A stretch of 64,000 nt of DNA. It comes from Sphingomonas sp. 67-36. Lineage in GTDB: Bacteria > Pseudomonadota > Alphaproteobacteria > Sphingomonadales > Sphingomonadaceae. Positions 25,534 to 38,063 of the stretch are shown here, one piece after another. The notes beneath the pieces are model-generated. The model was not told the origin of the DNA, ran no database searches, and saw only the letters and a program-made list of their open reading frames with translations. The position numbers and the translations under genes are program-made. Numbering within the stretch: the stretch's first letter is position 1; the number at the start of each line of letters is the position of its first letter. The stretch spans positions 1-64,000 of the forward strand of contig MKSU01000021.1 in assembly GCA_001897375.1 (NCBI GenBank). Direction: 5' to 3'.

Positions 25534-26793
25534 ATGAACAGATTTTATCGCCGACGGCGCATGGTGGCGCTTGTCGGTAGCCTTGCGGCGTTGCCGGCCG
25601 CAGCCCCTGCGTGGTCGCAGGTCGCGCCGCCCTTCGCGCAACTGTTCCGGCAAACGCGCGACACGCCGCGCGTTTTGGCACTGGACGCCGAGGTCGCGCG
25701 GGCCCGAGGCCTGGCGGAGCAGGCACGCGCCCGCCCGAACCCATCGATCAATGTCTATGCCGAAAACTTTGCCGGCGACCGCACCAGGAACGCGGCCGAC
25801 CAGCGGCAAACGACGTTTCAGATCGACCAGCCGATCGAGCTTGGCGGCAAGAGGTCGGCCCGGATCGCCGCTGGCGAAGCCGGGATCGTGGCGGCACAGG
25901 CGCGCGGCGTCGATGGCCGGCTAGCCTATGCCACCGATCTCGCCCGCGCCTATGCTGGCGTCGAGCTCGCCGAGCGGCGGATTGTGCTGGCATCAGAGGA
26001 GGCCGAAGCTGCTGGCGCCGACCTGAAGGTTGCGCGAGCGCTTGTCGGCGCCGGCAAGGAGGCGCGGTTGCGCCAGCTCCAGGCCGAGACCGAACTCAAC
26101 TCGCTTCAGGCGGTCGTGGAGAATGCCCGCGCGGATCGCTCCATTGCGTTGGCGCGGTTGTCGGCTCTCGCAGGGGCGCCTTCTGCGTATACCGGCGTAT
26201 CGGAATCCCTGCTTGACCGTCTCAACGCCAGACCCCCCGCAGGCCCTCTCGACCCGCTCCAGTCGGCGACCGTCCGTGCCGCCGAAGCGGAGCGCGACGC
26301 AGCGGCGCGACAGGTCACGGTCCAACAGCGGCTGGCGATCCCGAACGTGACCGCACAGCTCGGGGTTCGCCAGCTTCGCGTCGCGAGCGGGCCGGCGATT
26401 GTCGCAGGGCTTTCGGTTCCGCTGCCGCTGTTCGACCGCAATCGCGGGAATATTGCCGCGGCCCGTGGCGAGCTGCAGGGTGCCGAGGCGCGTGCGGCGA
26501 GCGCGCGGCTTGACGCCCAAGCCAATGCGCGTGTCGCCTTCGCGCTCGTCGAGGCCGCTGATCGGCGCGCTGCGGCGGCGGAACGCACCCTTGCGACCGC
26601 GCAGGAGGCCTATCGCCTCGCGCGGATCGCTTATGAGGTCGGCAAGTCACCGCTTATCGAACTGGTTGCCGCCCGGCGCAGTCTCGGCACCGCGCGCGGC
26701 GTCGTGGTCGATGCCGCCATCGCCCGGCTCGACGCTCGCATCAATCTTTCGCGCCTGCAGGGCGTCACCATCACGGGGGATCCGGTCCAATGA
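25534..26793 (+). CDS. czcC: CzcC-type outer-membrane factor
   Basis: A 419-residue TolC-family protein. A signal peptide (ends near PAAAPAWSQ) is followed by two Ala/Arg-rich helical hairpin repeats. Typical segments are ARARPNPSINVYAENFAG and GGKRSARIAAGEAGI in the first half and RNRGNIAAARGEL in the second. It forms the outer-membrane channel of the tripartite metal pump. Its stop overlaps czcB by 4 nt (ATGA), confirming operon structure. Confidence 0.9.
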   Translation: MNRFYRRRRMVALVGSLAALPAAAPAWSQVAPPFAQLFRQTRDTPRVLALDAEVARARGLAEQARARPNPSINVYAENFAGDRTRNAADQRQTTFQIDQPIELGGKRSARIAAGEAGIVAAQARGVDGRLAYATDLARAYAGVELAERRIVLASEEAEAAGADLKVARALVGAGKEARLRQLQAETELNSLQAVVENARADRSIALARLSALAGAPSAYTGVSESLLDRLNARPPAGPLDPLQSATVRAAEAERDAAARQVTVQQRLAIPNVTAQLGVRQLRVASGPAIVAGLSVPLPLFDRNRGNIAAARGELQGAEARAASARLDAQANARVAFALVEAADRRAAAAERTLATAQEAYRLARIAYEVGKSPLIELVAARRSLGTARGVVVDAAIARLDARINLSRLQGVTITGDPVQ

Positions 26794-27940
26794 CCGAGAA
26801 GAAACGACTTTACGCCGGCGCGGCCATCGGCCTTGCTATTGCCGCCGCTCTGGGGTTCGGCGCTGCCCGGCTCACCCAGGCCCCGCCGCCTGCCGCGCCA
26901 GCCGAAACGCCGGTCGGGCCGGCTGCATCGAGCAACTCCGTGGTGATGTCGGCGCAAGCGATCACGACATCGCGGATCGACGTTGCACCCACCGCCTCGG
27001 GCGAACTGGACGCCGCCATCTTGGCCTCCGCTACAGTCGAGGCTACCCCCGACGCCGAAGCGGTGATCACCGCGCGCGCGCCCGGAACCGTGACGCGTAT
27101 CTTCACGCGCACGGGTGATCCGGTTGAGGTTGGACAGACGCTGGCGCTCGTCGAGAGCCGCGACGCCTCGCAAATCGCGGCGGACAGCGCCGCTGCATCG
27201 GCGCGGGTCACCCTCGCGTCCCGCCAGCTGGCGCGCGAACGTACCTTGTTGAACCAAGGGGTGTCGCCGCGCGCCGATTACGAGACCGCTCAGGCGAACC
27301 TCGCCGTCGCGCAGGCCGATGCGCGCCGCGCCAGCGCAGCCGCGAATGCAGCCCGTGTGGCGCGTGATGGACGATCGGTCGCGGTCGTCAGCCCGGTGGC
27401 CGGACGCATTACCGCTGCCGCGGCGAACCTCGGCCGGTTTGTTGCTGCCGAGACAGAGCTGTTCCGCGTCGTCGATCCGAGCCGCTTGCAAATCACGGCC
27501 AACGTCCCGCCGACGGATGCTGCGCGCGTGCGTGCAGGCGATCGGGTTGAGCTGACCACTTCCGACAGTCGTGTCATCGATGCGCGCGTCCGTTCGGCGA
27601 CCGGCGTCGTCGACCCGCGATCGCGGACCGCGACGGTCGTCGTTACGCCGACGGCCGGGGCCAGCACGCTCGTGCCGGGCCAGCTGGTCCAGGCAAGGAT
27701 CCTCGCGAGCGGCGGGGCGGCGCGAAACGGGGTGATGGTGCCGCAGGATGCGGTCCAGACCCTGGGCGACCAGACGGTCGTCTTCGTGCGCACGCGCAGC
27801 GGCTTCGTCGCGCGGCCGGTTCAGGTCGGCAGCCGTTCGAGCGGGATGGTGGCGATCGTCGGCGGCCTTGCCGCTGGCACGCCGATCGCGACGACCAACG
27901 CCTTCCTGCTCAAGGCCGAGATCGAGAAGGAGGCGGCGGA

Positions 27941-27944
<4 letters not shown>
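26790..27944 (+). CDS. czcB: CzcB-type periplasmic adaptor
   Basis: A 384-residue HlyD-type adaptor with an N-terminal membrane anchor (LYAGAAIGLAIAAALGFGAA), a biotinyl-lipoyl half-motif (ARAPGTVTRIFTRTGDPVEVGQTLALVES), a coiled-coil hairpin (ASRQLARERTLLNQGVSP...), and the return half (SVAVVSPVAGRITAAAANLG). Beta-barrel and membrane-proximal domains follow. It links CzcA and CzcC. It has no His-rich N-terminal extension of the kind seen in the Cupriavidus protein. Confidence 0.9.
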
Positions 27945-31183
<3,239 letters not shown>

Positions 31184-31187
31184 CCAC

Positions 31188-31214
31188 GAGGCGTCGTGGG
31201 TTGCCCGACGCCTC
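31188..31214 (+). terminator. Hairpin between czcA and the DUF190 gene
   Basis: GAGGCGTCG (31188-31196) and CGACGCCTC (31206-31214) are perfect 9-bp arms with a 9-nt loop. No T-run follows, and the DUF190 gene lies 29 nt downstream. A partial terminator or mRNA-stability element that tunes DUF190 relative to czcA is likely. Confidence 0.5.
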
Positions 31215-31242
31215 GCATCCACAATGGAGGTAAAAAATTCTG

Positions 31243-31578
31243 ATGGAAACGCGACCGCATTGGCTGCTCAGGATCTACACCGATGAGGCCGCGCTTGCCG
31301 GCGATCACCGGGTGTTTGAGCTGGTACTCGAGCGCGCGCGCGCAGCCGGGCTGTTGGGCGCTACCGTCCACAGGGCGCAGGCAGGCTTTGGCCATAGCAC
31401 GCACCTCCACCGGCGCGGGTTCCTAGACCACAATTACCCGGTGATCGTCGAGATCGTCGATGTTGAAGAGCGGGTTCGCGCCTTCTGGTCGAGTATCGCC
31501 GAAACGAGCGGCGTCGGACTGGTGACGCTGGAGAAGCTCGAAGTGTTGCATGGCGGGCGCGCCGATGTCGCTGGCTAA
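31243..31578 (+). CDS. DUF190 PII-like protein
   Basis: A 111-residue DUF190 protein with the family layout of a ferredoxin-like fold: LLRIYTDEAALAGDHRVFELVLERAR, a GATVHRAQAGFG loop, and LPVIVEIVDVEE-like strand (here YPVIVEIVDVEERV). PII-like DUF190 proteins occur next to cation transport genes and probably sense nucleotides or metal status. A GGAGGT ribosome site lies upstream. It is downstream of czcA on the same strand, so it likely belongs to the metal operon. Confidence 0.85.
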   Translation: METRPHWLLRIYTDEAALAGDHRVFELVLERARAAGLLGATVHRAQAGFGHSTHLHRRGFLDHNYPVIVEIVDVEERVRAFWSSIAETSGVGLVTLEKLEVLHGGRADVAG

Positions 31579-32246
31579 TTTCTCAGCACCAGCGCGACCA
31601 ATTGCAGCCCCTGTAGCGAGCGTAGTCGACGCTGCGGCCACTGGGCGGGGGCTTTCGCAGCGTCCCGAGCGTGTCGCCACGCTGTTCGTCGATGCCTAGC
31701 ACGGCGCTGGCCAGCATTCGCCGCTGACATGGCTCATGCGTGATCGCGGCCGATTGTCCCGCTCGGTTGACGAGCGCTCGGCCCTTGCCGAGCGGGTGGC
31801 ATCGTCGTGTGCGCCGGGCATCGAGATGTGCCGGTTCGACGGCGCTAAAGGAGGGAAAGTTACTCTCTACTGGCGAGGATAGGCTCGTGACCGGCGCTTC
31901 GCGGCGGACTCGGCTGATCGCGGCTACCGTCGGCCTAGTCCTGCTTGTGCTCGCGGACGTTATCGCGAGGTCTTGCGCCGCAAATTGCCCGCGGTGCGGA
32001 CTCGAAGTTAACTAAACCCACCGCGCTGCTAGCGCGGTCATGCGGGTCGGCGTCACGAAGCTTCCGCCCAGGCCACCTCTATCGGGCAGAAACCTTGCTC
32101 AAGCAGGTTCTCAAGCTGTGCGCCGCCGCCAGGTAGAGCAGCGCCGCTCGTCCAGAATACCGCTGATGAGGACCAGTCAACGCCGTCCGAATACGTCGCG
32201 CCCAAAGGGTGTCGTCATCGCACAAGCCAATCCCGTCCTAGACAAG
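31579..32246. other. Largely non-coding stretch after the metal operon
   Basis: No recognised gene lies here apart from one weak candidate reported separately (31887-32015). A stem with arms CCCGCTCGG (31758-31766) and CCGAGCGGG (31788-31796) and a 21-nt loop may contribute to transcription termination. The remaining frames lack domain features. Confidence 0.4.
31887..32015 (+). CDS. Possible 42-residue membrane peptide
   Basis: The frame starts at a GTG eight or so bases after GAGGAT and encodes a short basic start, a single hydrophobic helix (LIAATVGLVLLVLADVIA) and a Cys-containing tail (SCAANCPRCGLEVN). The SD-like sequence, helix and CxxC make it more protein-like than its surroundings. 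I recognise no family, and it may be spurious. Confidence 0.25.
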   Translation: MTGASRRTRLIAATVGLVLLVLADVIARSCAANCPRCGLEVN

Positions 32247-32267
32247 ATAGCATACCCCCCTATATTA
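32247..32267. promoter_or_regulatory. C-tract operator candidate before the P-type ATPase gene
   Basis: The sequence ATACCCCCCTATAT (within 32252-32265) has a C-tract flanked by A/T on both sides, resembling the sites near the two CsoR/RcnR-class repressors in this window. It lies about 50 nt before the ATPase start, so it could control it. Confidence 0.45.
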
Positions 32268-32315
32268 TCTGCCTGAAAAGCGTCGTCTCCAGAACTTGAA
32301 TGAGAGGGTTTGGCC

Positions 32316-34364
32316 ATGGCCGATCATGTTAGCCGCGAGCGCCCAACCTTGGCCGAGCAGGCCGAGGCGCGCACGACAGCCCCCGCGGCGATAGGCGAGG
32401 CCACGCGGGGGCACGAGCACCATGACCATAGCGGTGATGGTCACGACCACGATGACGGACACGATCATGATCATCCGTTCGAATGGCAGGAAGCCATACG
32501 CATCGGCATTGTCGCGCTTGCGGCGGCGCTGGTCTGGTTCCGGCTTTGGGAGCCCTTCGCCGCAGTCAGCGTGATCGGCGTCGTCGGGTTGGCTGTCGGC
32601 GGTTGGCCGATCGTGAAGGAAGCCTTCGAGAACGTCTTCCAGCGCCGGATGACGATGGAGCTGTCGATGACGATCGCGATCGTCGCAGCCGCGGCGATCG
32701 GCGAGTTCTTCACGGCGCTCGTGATCACGTTGTTCGTGCTGGTCGCCGAGGTGCTCGAGGGCATGACTGTCGGGCGCGGCCGCAGGGCCATCCGCGACTT
32801 GCTCGAATTTCTCCCGCGCGAGGTCTCGGTCCGGCGAACCGGCGCGATCCGCACCGTTTCGGCCGACGAGCTGAGCATTGGCGAGGTGATCCTGGTCGCG
32901 CCGGGCGGGCGCATTCCCGTCGACGGCGCGGTGATGTCGGGTCACTCCTTCGTCGACGAGTCTCGCATCACCGGCGAGTCCATGCCGAGCGAGAAGGTGG
33001 CGGGCGCACCCGTCTTCGCCGGGTCAATCAACCAGTCCGGCGCGCTCGAGGTCCGCGCCGAGCGCATCGGCCGAGACACCAGCTACGGCAAGATCATCGA
33101 AGCGGTCGAGCGCGCCGAACGCTCGCGCGCGCCGGTGCAGCGCCTCGCCGATCGCATGGCAGGCTATCTGGTCTATTTCGCGCTTGGCTCCGCCGTCTTC
33201 ACCTATCTCATCACGCGGAACATGACGTCGACGATTTCGGTGATCATCGTCGCGGGCGCCTGCGGTATTGCCGCCGGCACCCCGCTCGCGATCCTCGGCG
33301 GCATCGGTCGCGCGGCGCGGCTTGGCGCGATCATCAAGGGTGGGGTCCATCTCGAAACCCTCGGTAAAGTCGACACGGTCGTGCTCGACAAGACCGGAAC
33401 CCTGACCTTTGGTCGGCCCGAGGTTCAAACCATCGTCCCGACTACCGGATCGAGCCTGGAAGCTGTCTTGGACGCCGCAGCGGCGGCCGAGCTTCGGTCC
33501 GAACATCCGCTCGGCAAGGCGATCGTCGCGCACGCCAAGAGCTTGGGTCGTCCGATCGCCGAGCCGGAACATTTTGTCTACACCCCGGGCCGCGGCATCC
33601 TGGCGACGGTTGGCGGTGCCACCGTACTCGTCGGTAACTTGCTGTGGATGGCGGAAAAGAAGGTCGCCGTTCCCGGCTCGCTGAACGCTGGCGTCGAAGC
33701 GGGATCCGAGGTGTTTGTCGCGCGCGACGGCATGCTGCTTGGCGCTGTCGCCGTCGCCGACACCGTGCGGCCCGAGGCCAAGCGCGCGATCGAAGACCTG
33801 AAAGCGCTCAAGATCCGGACCATCCTGTTGACGGGCGATGCACGGCCCGTCGCCCAGGCGGTGGGAGCGCGGTTAGGCATCGCCGAAATCGAAGCGGGAC
33901 TTCTGCCCGAAGACAAGCTCGATCGCATCGAATCGCTGGTCCGCCAGAAGCGGACGGTGGCGATGGTCGGCGACGGGGTCAACGACGCGCCCGCGCTCGC
34001 CGAGGCAAGCGTCGGAATTGCGATGGGGTCGGGGACCGACGTGGCACAGGAAAGCGCCGACGTGGTTCTCCTCGGCAACGATCTGGTGCGCCTCGTCGAG
34101 ACACTGAAGCTCGCGCGCCGCACGCGCGGGATCATCTGGCAGAATTTTGCCGGGACGATCACGGTCGACTTGGCAGGGATCATCCTCGCATCGGTCGGGT
34201 TGCTCAATCCGCTCTTGGCAGCCTTCATTCACGTCGTCTCAGAGCTCGCGTTCATCCTCAATTCGGCTCGGTTGCTGCCACAAGGCGCGAGCCCAGAAGC
34301 AACGCGGGCTGGCGAGGCGCATCCTAGCGCGAGCTTTGTGCCTCAAAGTATGGCAGCCGAGTGA
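32316..34364 (+). CDS. His-rich P1B-type metal ATPase with non-canonical CPx site
   Basis: A 682-residue heavy-metal P-type ATPase. The N-terminus is a His/Asp-rich metal-binding tail (HEHHDHSGDGHDHDDGHDHD) rather than a ferredoxin-like domain. Catalytic motifs are intact: TGES actuator, DKTGTLTFG phosphorylation loop, SEHPLGKAI nucleotide-domain motif and MVGDGVNDAPAL hinge. The membrane metal site, normally xPC or CPx, reads GACGIAAGTPLA, so the conserved Pro is Ala. The ATG at 32316 is supported by GAGAGGG upstream. It likely exports divalent metal across the inner membrane. The stop overlaps the DUF1289 gene. Confidence 0.88.
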   Translation: MADHVSRERPTLAEQAEARTTAPAAIGEATRGHEHHDHSGDGHDHDDGHDHDHPFEWQEAIRIGIVALAAALVWFRLWEPFAAVSVIGVVGLAVGGWPIVKEAFENVFQRRMTMELSMTIAIVAAAAIGEFFTALVITLFVLVAEVLEGMTVGRGRRAIRDLLEFLPREVSVRRTGAIRTVSADELSIGEVILVAPGGRIPVDGAVMSGHSFVDESRITGESMPSEKVAGAPVFAGSINQSGALEVRAERIGRDTSYGKIIEAVERAERSRAPVQRLADRMAGYLVYFALGSAVFTYLITRNMTSTISVIIVAGACGIAAGTPLAILGGIGRAARLGAIIKGGVHLETLGKVDTVVLDKTGTLTFGRPEVQTIVPTTGSSLEAVLDAAAAAELRSEHPLGKAIVAHAKSLGRPIAEPEHFVYTPGRGILATVGGATVLVGNLLWMAEKKVAVPGSLNAGVEAGSEVFVARDGMLLGAVAVADTVRPEAKRAIEDLKALKIRTILLTGDARPVAQAVGARLGIAEIEAGLLPEDKLDRIESLVRQKRTVAMVGDGVNDAPALAEASVGIAMGSGTDVAQESADVVLLGNDLVRLVETLKLARRTRGIIWQNFAGTITVDLAGIILASVGLLNPLLAAFIHVVSELAFILNSARLLPQGASPEATRAGEAHPSASFVPQSMAAE

Positions 34365-34567
34365 CTCCTCAGTCTCCCTGCATCGACGAATGCGGCATAG
34401 ATCGGCGATCCGGCTGGTGTCGCGGCTGTGGCCGCACGGCACCGGAGATACGTGACTGGCGGAAAATGCAGCCTGGTGCGCGCAAAATGGTCATCGGGGA
34501 TTTGAAACGGCGGCTTCGCCGCTTGGCGGAGCAGGGCAGGACACCCACTCACCAGTCGTCAACCTGA
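34361..34567 (+). CDS. DUF1289 small protein
   Basis: A 68-residue protein with the DUF1289 Cys motif SPCIDECGIDRRSGWCRGCGRT (Cys pattern C-x3-C...C-x2-C), then EIRDWRKM. The family is of unknown function and is expected to bind metal through these cysteines. Its GTG start overlaps the ATPase stop (GTGA), so it is translationally coupled to the metal exporter here. Confidence 0.82.
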   Translation: MTPQSPCIDECGIDRRSGWCRGCGRTAPEIRDWRKMQPGARKMVIGDLKRRLRRLAEQGRTPTHQSST

Positions 34568-34708
34568 ATGGCTTGAAGCGTCACACGCGGCGCAGACCGG
34601 TGACCGGCGCACCGTTCTGCCGGAGGCTCCAGAGGCGGATGGCATCGGCCCGGAGCCTTCGTCGCTCGCAGCTAGATTGCGGCGCTGCTGTTAGCCCGGA
34701 AAATTGCG

Positions 34709-36076
34709 TTAAATTGGTAACGACCCCAGCGCGCCTTCGAGCGCCGAGAGGAGGTTTGCGCGATCAAGCTTATCTGGGTCGACCAGGATCGTTGGCATCT
34801 GTGTTCTGAGCGCTCCGAGCGACGCCGCCGGGAACGGGCCGCCTTGCTCGTGAAGCAACAACGCCAGTCGGCTGACCTCACCAGTTGTCAGCGACAAGAT
34901 CTCGGCCACCGCATCGGCCCGGCAGGTTCCGAGCGCGGTAAATTGATCGAACAACGGTTTGTGAAGGCGCGCGTCGTAACCACGGCCGATCGAATCGCGG
35001 AAGAAGGCGATGAGCTGCTTGAACAGGTCTCGTTCGGCGTTGCTTTCCACGGCGATGAACGATCGGCCAGACAGGATCGGCTGCGCATAGGCGCGCAGGG
35101 GCGCGTAGCCGCGTGCCTCAGGATAGGTGCCGATTACCGTCAGGACCAAGAAGGGGCCATCGACGGCCGTGCCGCGGACCGCTGGCGATTGGACGCGATT
35201 GGCCACCCTGTACGGCTCGCCGCTTGCTGGATGCACGACGTGGCCATGAAATTCACGCGCATAGACAAGGAGGAACCCCTGCGGCGCGTGGGCCGACGGC
35301 CATTGCGGCTCGAGCGCGCGCAACGCAGCATAGATCTGGCGGGAATGGAGCGCAGCACTGTGGGTCCACAGCACGCGGTCGAGCGCGATGCCAGGGGCCG
35401 CTTCGATCCGCGCCGCGACCGACCGAAGCCGCGCAAACTGGCGACCAACCGCATTGGCGTCATCAAAGGTCCCGGGAGTCCATTCGGTCAAGCCGCCGAC
35501 TTCGAGCAACCGGCGCAGCAGCAGCGCCAGCCTTGGGAAGCTCGCGTGTCGGGTCCGATCATCGACAGCGTCCCGCTCCGGCATTTGCGCGAGTTTCTCG
35601 GGAGCGGGCCGAATGATCTCGAAATAGCCCAACGGCGTTTCTGCCGGCAGCTGCCGCTCGCGGACCTCCGAGACCCGACTCGTTGCCTGGTCCCGGAAGA
35701 AGGGACAGGTCGTCCGGTGCTCGGGACGTTTTTGGCCCGTGAGTCGCCGCAGGTAGTAGGTTTCCGCGTCGGACAGATACGCGGGCGTGAGAATTGGCGG
35801 TGCTGCGACCGCGCCGAGACAATCGCACGCAAGCCACTTTTCGCCAAGCCGTGCTTGCTGGACAAGCGTGATCCCAGCCTGCTCTTCTGCGCTGCCGCCA
35901 GCCCCGGTGTACCAATGGATCAGCGAATTTTCGAGCAGCGGCGGCAACGGGATGCGCGACCCGCAGCGTCCCTCGCTTCCCTTGTCGATAAGCCACATCG
36001 CGTGCCCATCCGGACGGGTCGAGGCGGTTGCCCCAACTTCTGCCCAAGTTGACAGTGCGATCAGGGGCGCGGTCAA
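34709..36076 (-). CDS. DUF1173-like protein of mobile elements
   Basis: A 455-residue protein. The N-terminal third has three cysteines arranged as WLACDCLG...RPEHRTTCPFFR, the pattern of DUF1173 proteins, which are common on sphingomonad plasmids and integrative elements. The remainder is a mixed fold (for example GFLLVYAREFHGHVVHP, IYAALRAL) that I do not recognise. No signal peptide is visible. It is divergent from the lytic transglycosylase gene with a 25-nt gap, so both probably share a promoter region. Function unknown. Confidence 0.6.
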   Translation of the reverse strand: MTAPLIALSTWAEVGATASTRPDGHAMWLIDKGSEGRCGSRIPLPPLLENSLIHWYTGAGGSAEEQAGITLVQQARLGEKWLACDCLGAVAAPPILTPAYLSDAETYYLRRLTGQKRPEHRTTCPFFRDQATSRVSEVRERQLPAETPLGYFEIIRPAPEKLAQMPERDAVDDRTRHASFPRLALLLRRLLEVGGLTEWTPGTFDDANAVGRQFARLRSVAARIEAAPGIALDRVLWTHSAALHSRQIYAALRALEPQWPSAHAPQGFLLVYAREFHGHVVHPASGEPYRVANRVQSPAVRGTAVDGPFLVLTVIGTYPEARGYAPLRAYAQPILSGRSFIAVESNAERDLFKQLIAFFRDSIGRGYDARLHKPLFDQFTALGTCRADAVAEILSLTTGEVSRLALLLHEQGGPFPAASLGALRTQMPTILVDPDKLDRANLLSALEGALGSLPI

Positions 36077-36101
36077 CTGCCGTCAGCAAGAGGGGGAGAT
36101 G

Positions 36102-37052
36102 ATGCGACATCTTGTGGTTCCGGCAGTGGTGCTGGCTGCGATGGCGCAGCGCGCATACGCTGGCCATCGGGTTCCAAGGCCCCGATCGGTCGAGGTGATT
36201 GCGATGGGTATAGCCGCGCGCGCCGCCGCACCGGCCCCGACGGTATCTCTAGATCCCGCCGCGTCGCCGGATCGCGGCATTCGCGTTCATGATCTTCGCC
36301 GGCGTTGGATCGAAGACCAATTGGAAGCAAGCTATCGGGCCGATGGTGTCGGTCCTCAAAGCCAAACCAATGATCCCTTGCGCGACTCTGGCGTGTCGCC
36401 GGTATTGGGCGCAGGGCCTACCGCGATCGGGCGAGTATCACCCGTGTCTGCGATTGTGCCCCCACAGTGGATGGCATCGGGGGCCGGGTTCGGGATGCCC
36501 CCGCCATTTTTGTCCGGCTGCGGCGGTGCGAGCTACAGCCCGTCGGGACTACTTAGCCTTACCGGCGAAGAGCGTCGCCGCGGTTATTTTGCAATGATGA
36601 GCAGCATTGCCTGCGAGTTTGGCGTTCCGGTCAGCTTGTTCGACGCGCTGATCATCCGAGAAAGCCAGTACCAGCCCGAAGTCTATTCGCCCAAACTCGC
36701 CTATGGTCTGACCCAACTCATGCCGGACACCGCACGCGCGCTGGGCGTGAACCGCTATGATCCGGTCGAAAATCTTCGTGGGGGCGCCCGCTATCTGCGA
36801 TCTCAGCTCGATCGGTTTGGCCAGTACCATTTGGCGCTCGCCGCTTACAACGCTGGGCCGGGGCGCGTCCGCGGCGGGCAAATTCCCGACATTCCCGAGA
36901 CCCAGGCATACGTCAGTAACGTGATTGCTAACTGGTCGCGGCTGAATGGGTGGTCCGCTGCTCCATTCGGGCTGAACTCCGCGCACGCCGCCAGCGTCGG
37001 GGCCGATCCGGATGCCCGGCGTCGCCGACAGGTTTTGCTCGCCATTTTTTGA
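36102..37052 (+). CDS. Lytic transglycosylase (SLT family)
   Basis: A 316-residue secreted protein. The signal peptide is LVVPAVVLAAMAQRAYAG. A Pro-rich linker (about 40-160) precedes an SLT domain. The catalytic Glu is in IIRESQYQPEVYSPKLAYGL, followed by the GLTQLMPDTA and NLRGGARYLR motifs and the AAYNAGPGRV motif. Such enzymes cut peptidoglycan so that a type IV secretion channel can be assembled, and this one is likely used by the conjugation system encoded from 53832 onward, though it is not adjacent. The ATG at 36102 is preferred for its spacing from GGGGGAG. Confidence 0.83.
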   Translation: MRHLVVPAVVLAAMAQRAYAGHRVPRPRSVEVIAMGIAARAAAPAPTVSLDPAASPDRGIRVHDLRRRWIEDQLEASYRADGVGPQSQTNDPLRDSGVSPVLGAGPTAIGRVSPVSAIVPPQWMASGAGFGMPPPFLSGCGGASYSPSGLLSLTGEERRRGYFAMMSSIACEFGVPVSLFDALIIRESQYQPEVYSPKLAYGLTQLMPDTARALGVNRYDPVENLRGGARYLRSQLDRFGQYHLALAAYNAGPGRVRGGQIPDIPETQAYVSNVIANWSRLNGWSAAPFGLNSAHAASVGADPDARRRRQVLLAIF

Positions 37053-37169
37053 GGAGGTCTCGTCTGAACGCCGTATTTAGAAGCGTCAGTCGGACGCCTA
37101 TCGGGGCAGTTCGGATCATGGCGCACTGAAGTGATTTGAACACTTTTCGGCCTGACCGCACGGTGGAAA

Positions 37170-37694
37170 TCAGCTGAAGATATTAAAATCGCCTAGCATC
37201 GCTCTACGGTTTGTGACGGCGTTGATTTCGTGAACGATTCGCTTGGTCACTGCGCGTTCGAGGGGCCCGGCCCATTCAGGCCGGACTTCGGTTCCGTCGA
37301 GGTCGGTCACGTCATCGAGGGCTGCGATCAGGCTGGCTGGGAGGTGACGAAACAGCGCACAAAGCATGGAGATCAGGGTGCGATATCGATCTGAGTAGCG
37401 GATATTCTCGTCGCGCAGGGTTTCGACACAGAAGACTGCGTCGAGTAGCTCGACATCGAGTGCCCTCAGGATCGCTTGTAGCTCATTGATCTGCATTGCC
37501 GAGCGCTTTGACGGGTCGCGATGGAGCAGAAGGCCAATCCGAGACTTTCCAATGCCAGAATGCAAGGCGAGTGAGCGAATCCCGACACGGTCGTGATCCA
37601 TGATCGCAAGGATATGCGCCGCATAGTCACGTCCCGTCGCTGGCGGGTCCTCAGGTCGGTGAAATGCATGGGCACTCGCTCGCTCCTCCGCCAT
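37170..37694 (-). CDS. Helix-turn-helix regulator upstream of the lasso cluster
   Basis: A 174-residue protein with an N-terminal helix-turn-helix-like segment (VGIRSLALHSGIGKSRIGLLLHRDPSKRS, about residues 35-65) resembling XRE-type regulators, then a mostly helical tail. The ATG at 37694 follows GGAAGGAAG. The frame could start 47 codons earlier but without such a site. It is divergent from the GntR-type regulator and could influence the lasso cluster; the role is unproven. Confidence 0.6.
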   Translation of the reverse strand: MAEERASAHAFHRPEDPPATGRDYAAHILAIMDHDRVGIRSLALHSGIGKSRIGLLLHRDPSKRSAMQINELQAILRALDVELLDAVFCVETLRDENIRYSDRYRTLISMLCALFRHLPASLIAALDDVTDLDGTEVRPEWAGPLERAVTKRIVHEINAVTNRRAMLGDFNIFS

Positions 37695-38063
37695 CTTCCT
37701 TCCCCCCGAGCCATAACCGATCGAGGATGCATCTTCAGGCGCGATAAGCAAATCGCTGATGTCGTTTGGGAAACTAGAGTGACGGTATCGATTGAGCGCA
37801 TGAAGCGCGACGAGCGCCCGTGAGCGGCGCGCCACCGAAGGCCGTCAGCCGACGCAATGAACCACCGAAACGATTTTAACTCCCAGACGCGTTGCGCGAA
37901 TCCCGCCAACGGGCTGTCAACAAGCCGCAAAGTGCGGCGGGTGCCCGGCAAGACGTGCCGGTGATCGTGTCAAAAACTGGCGAATCGCAATGTCGGGTTC
38001 GGCGCAGCGCGCAACCGAGCGTCGACCGGTGCATGTGTGTTGAACGGCCGTGGGAACAGTTTG
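37695..38063. other. Divergent regulatory region before the lasso cluster
   Basis: No gene is evident. The region must hold promoters for the HTH gene to the left and the GntR-type gene to the right. A short inverted repeat CCGGCA/TGCCGG lies at 37945-37961 with a 5-nt spacer and could be an operator. GTGTCAAAAACT at 37977 resembles the repeated GTGTCAGGAAAT motif. Confidence 0.35.
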
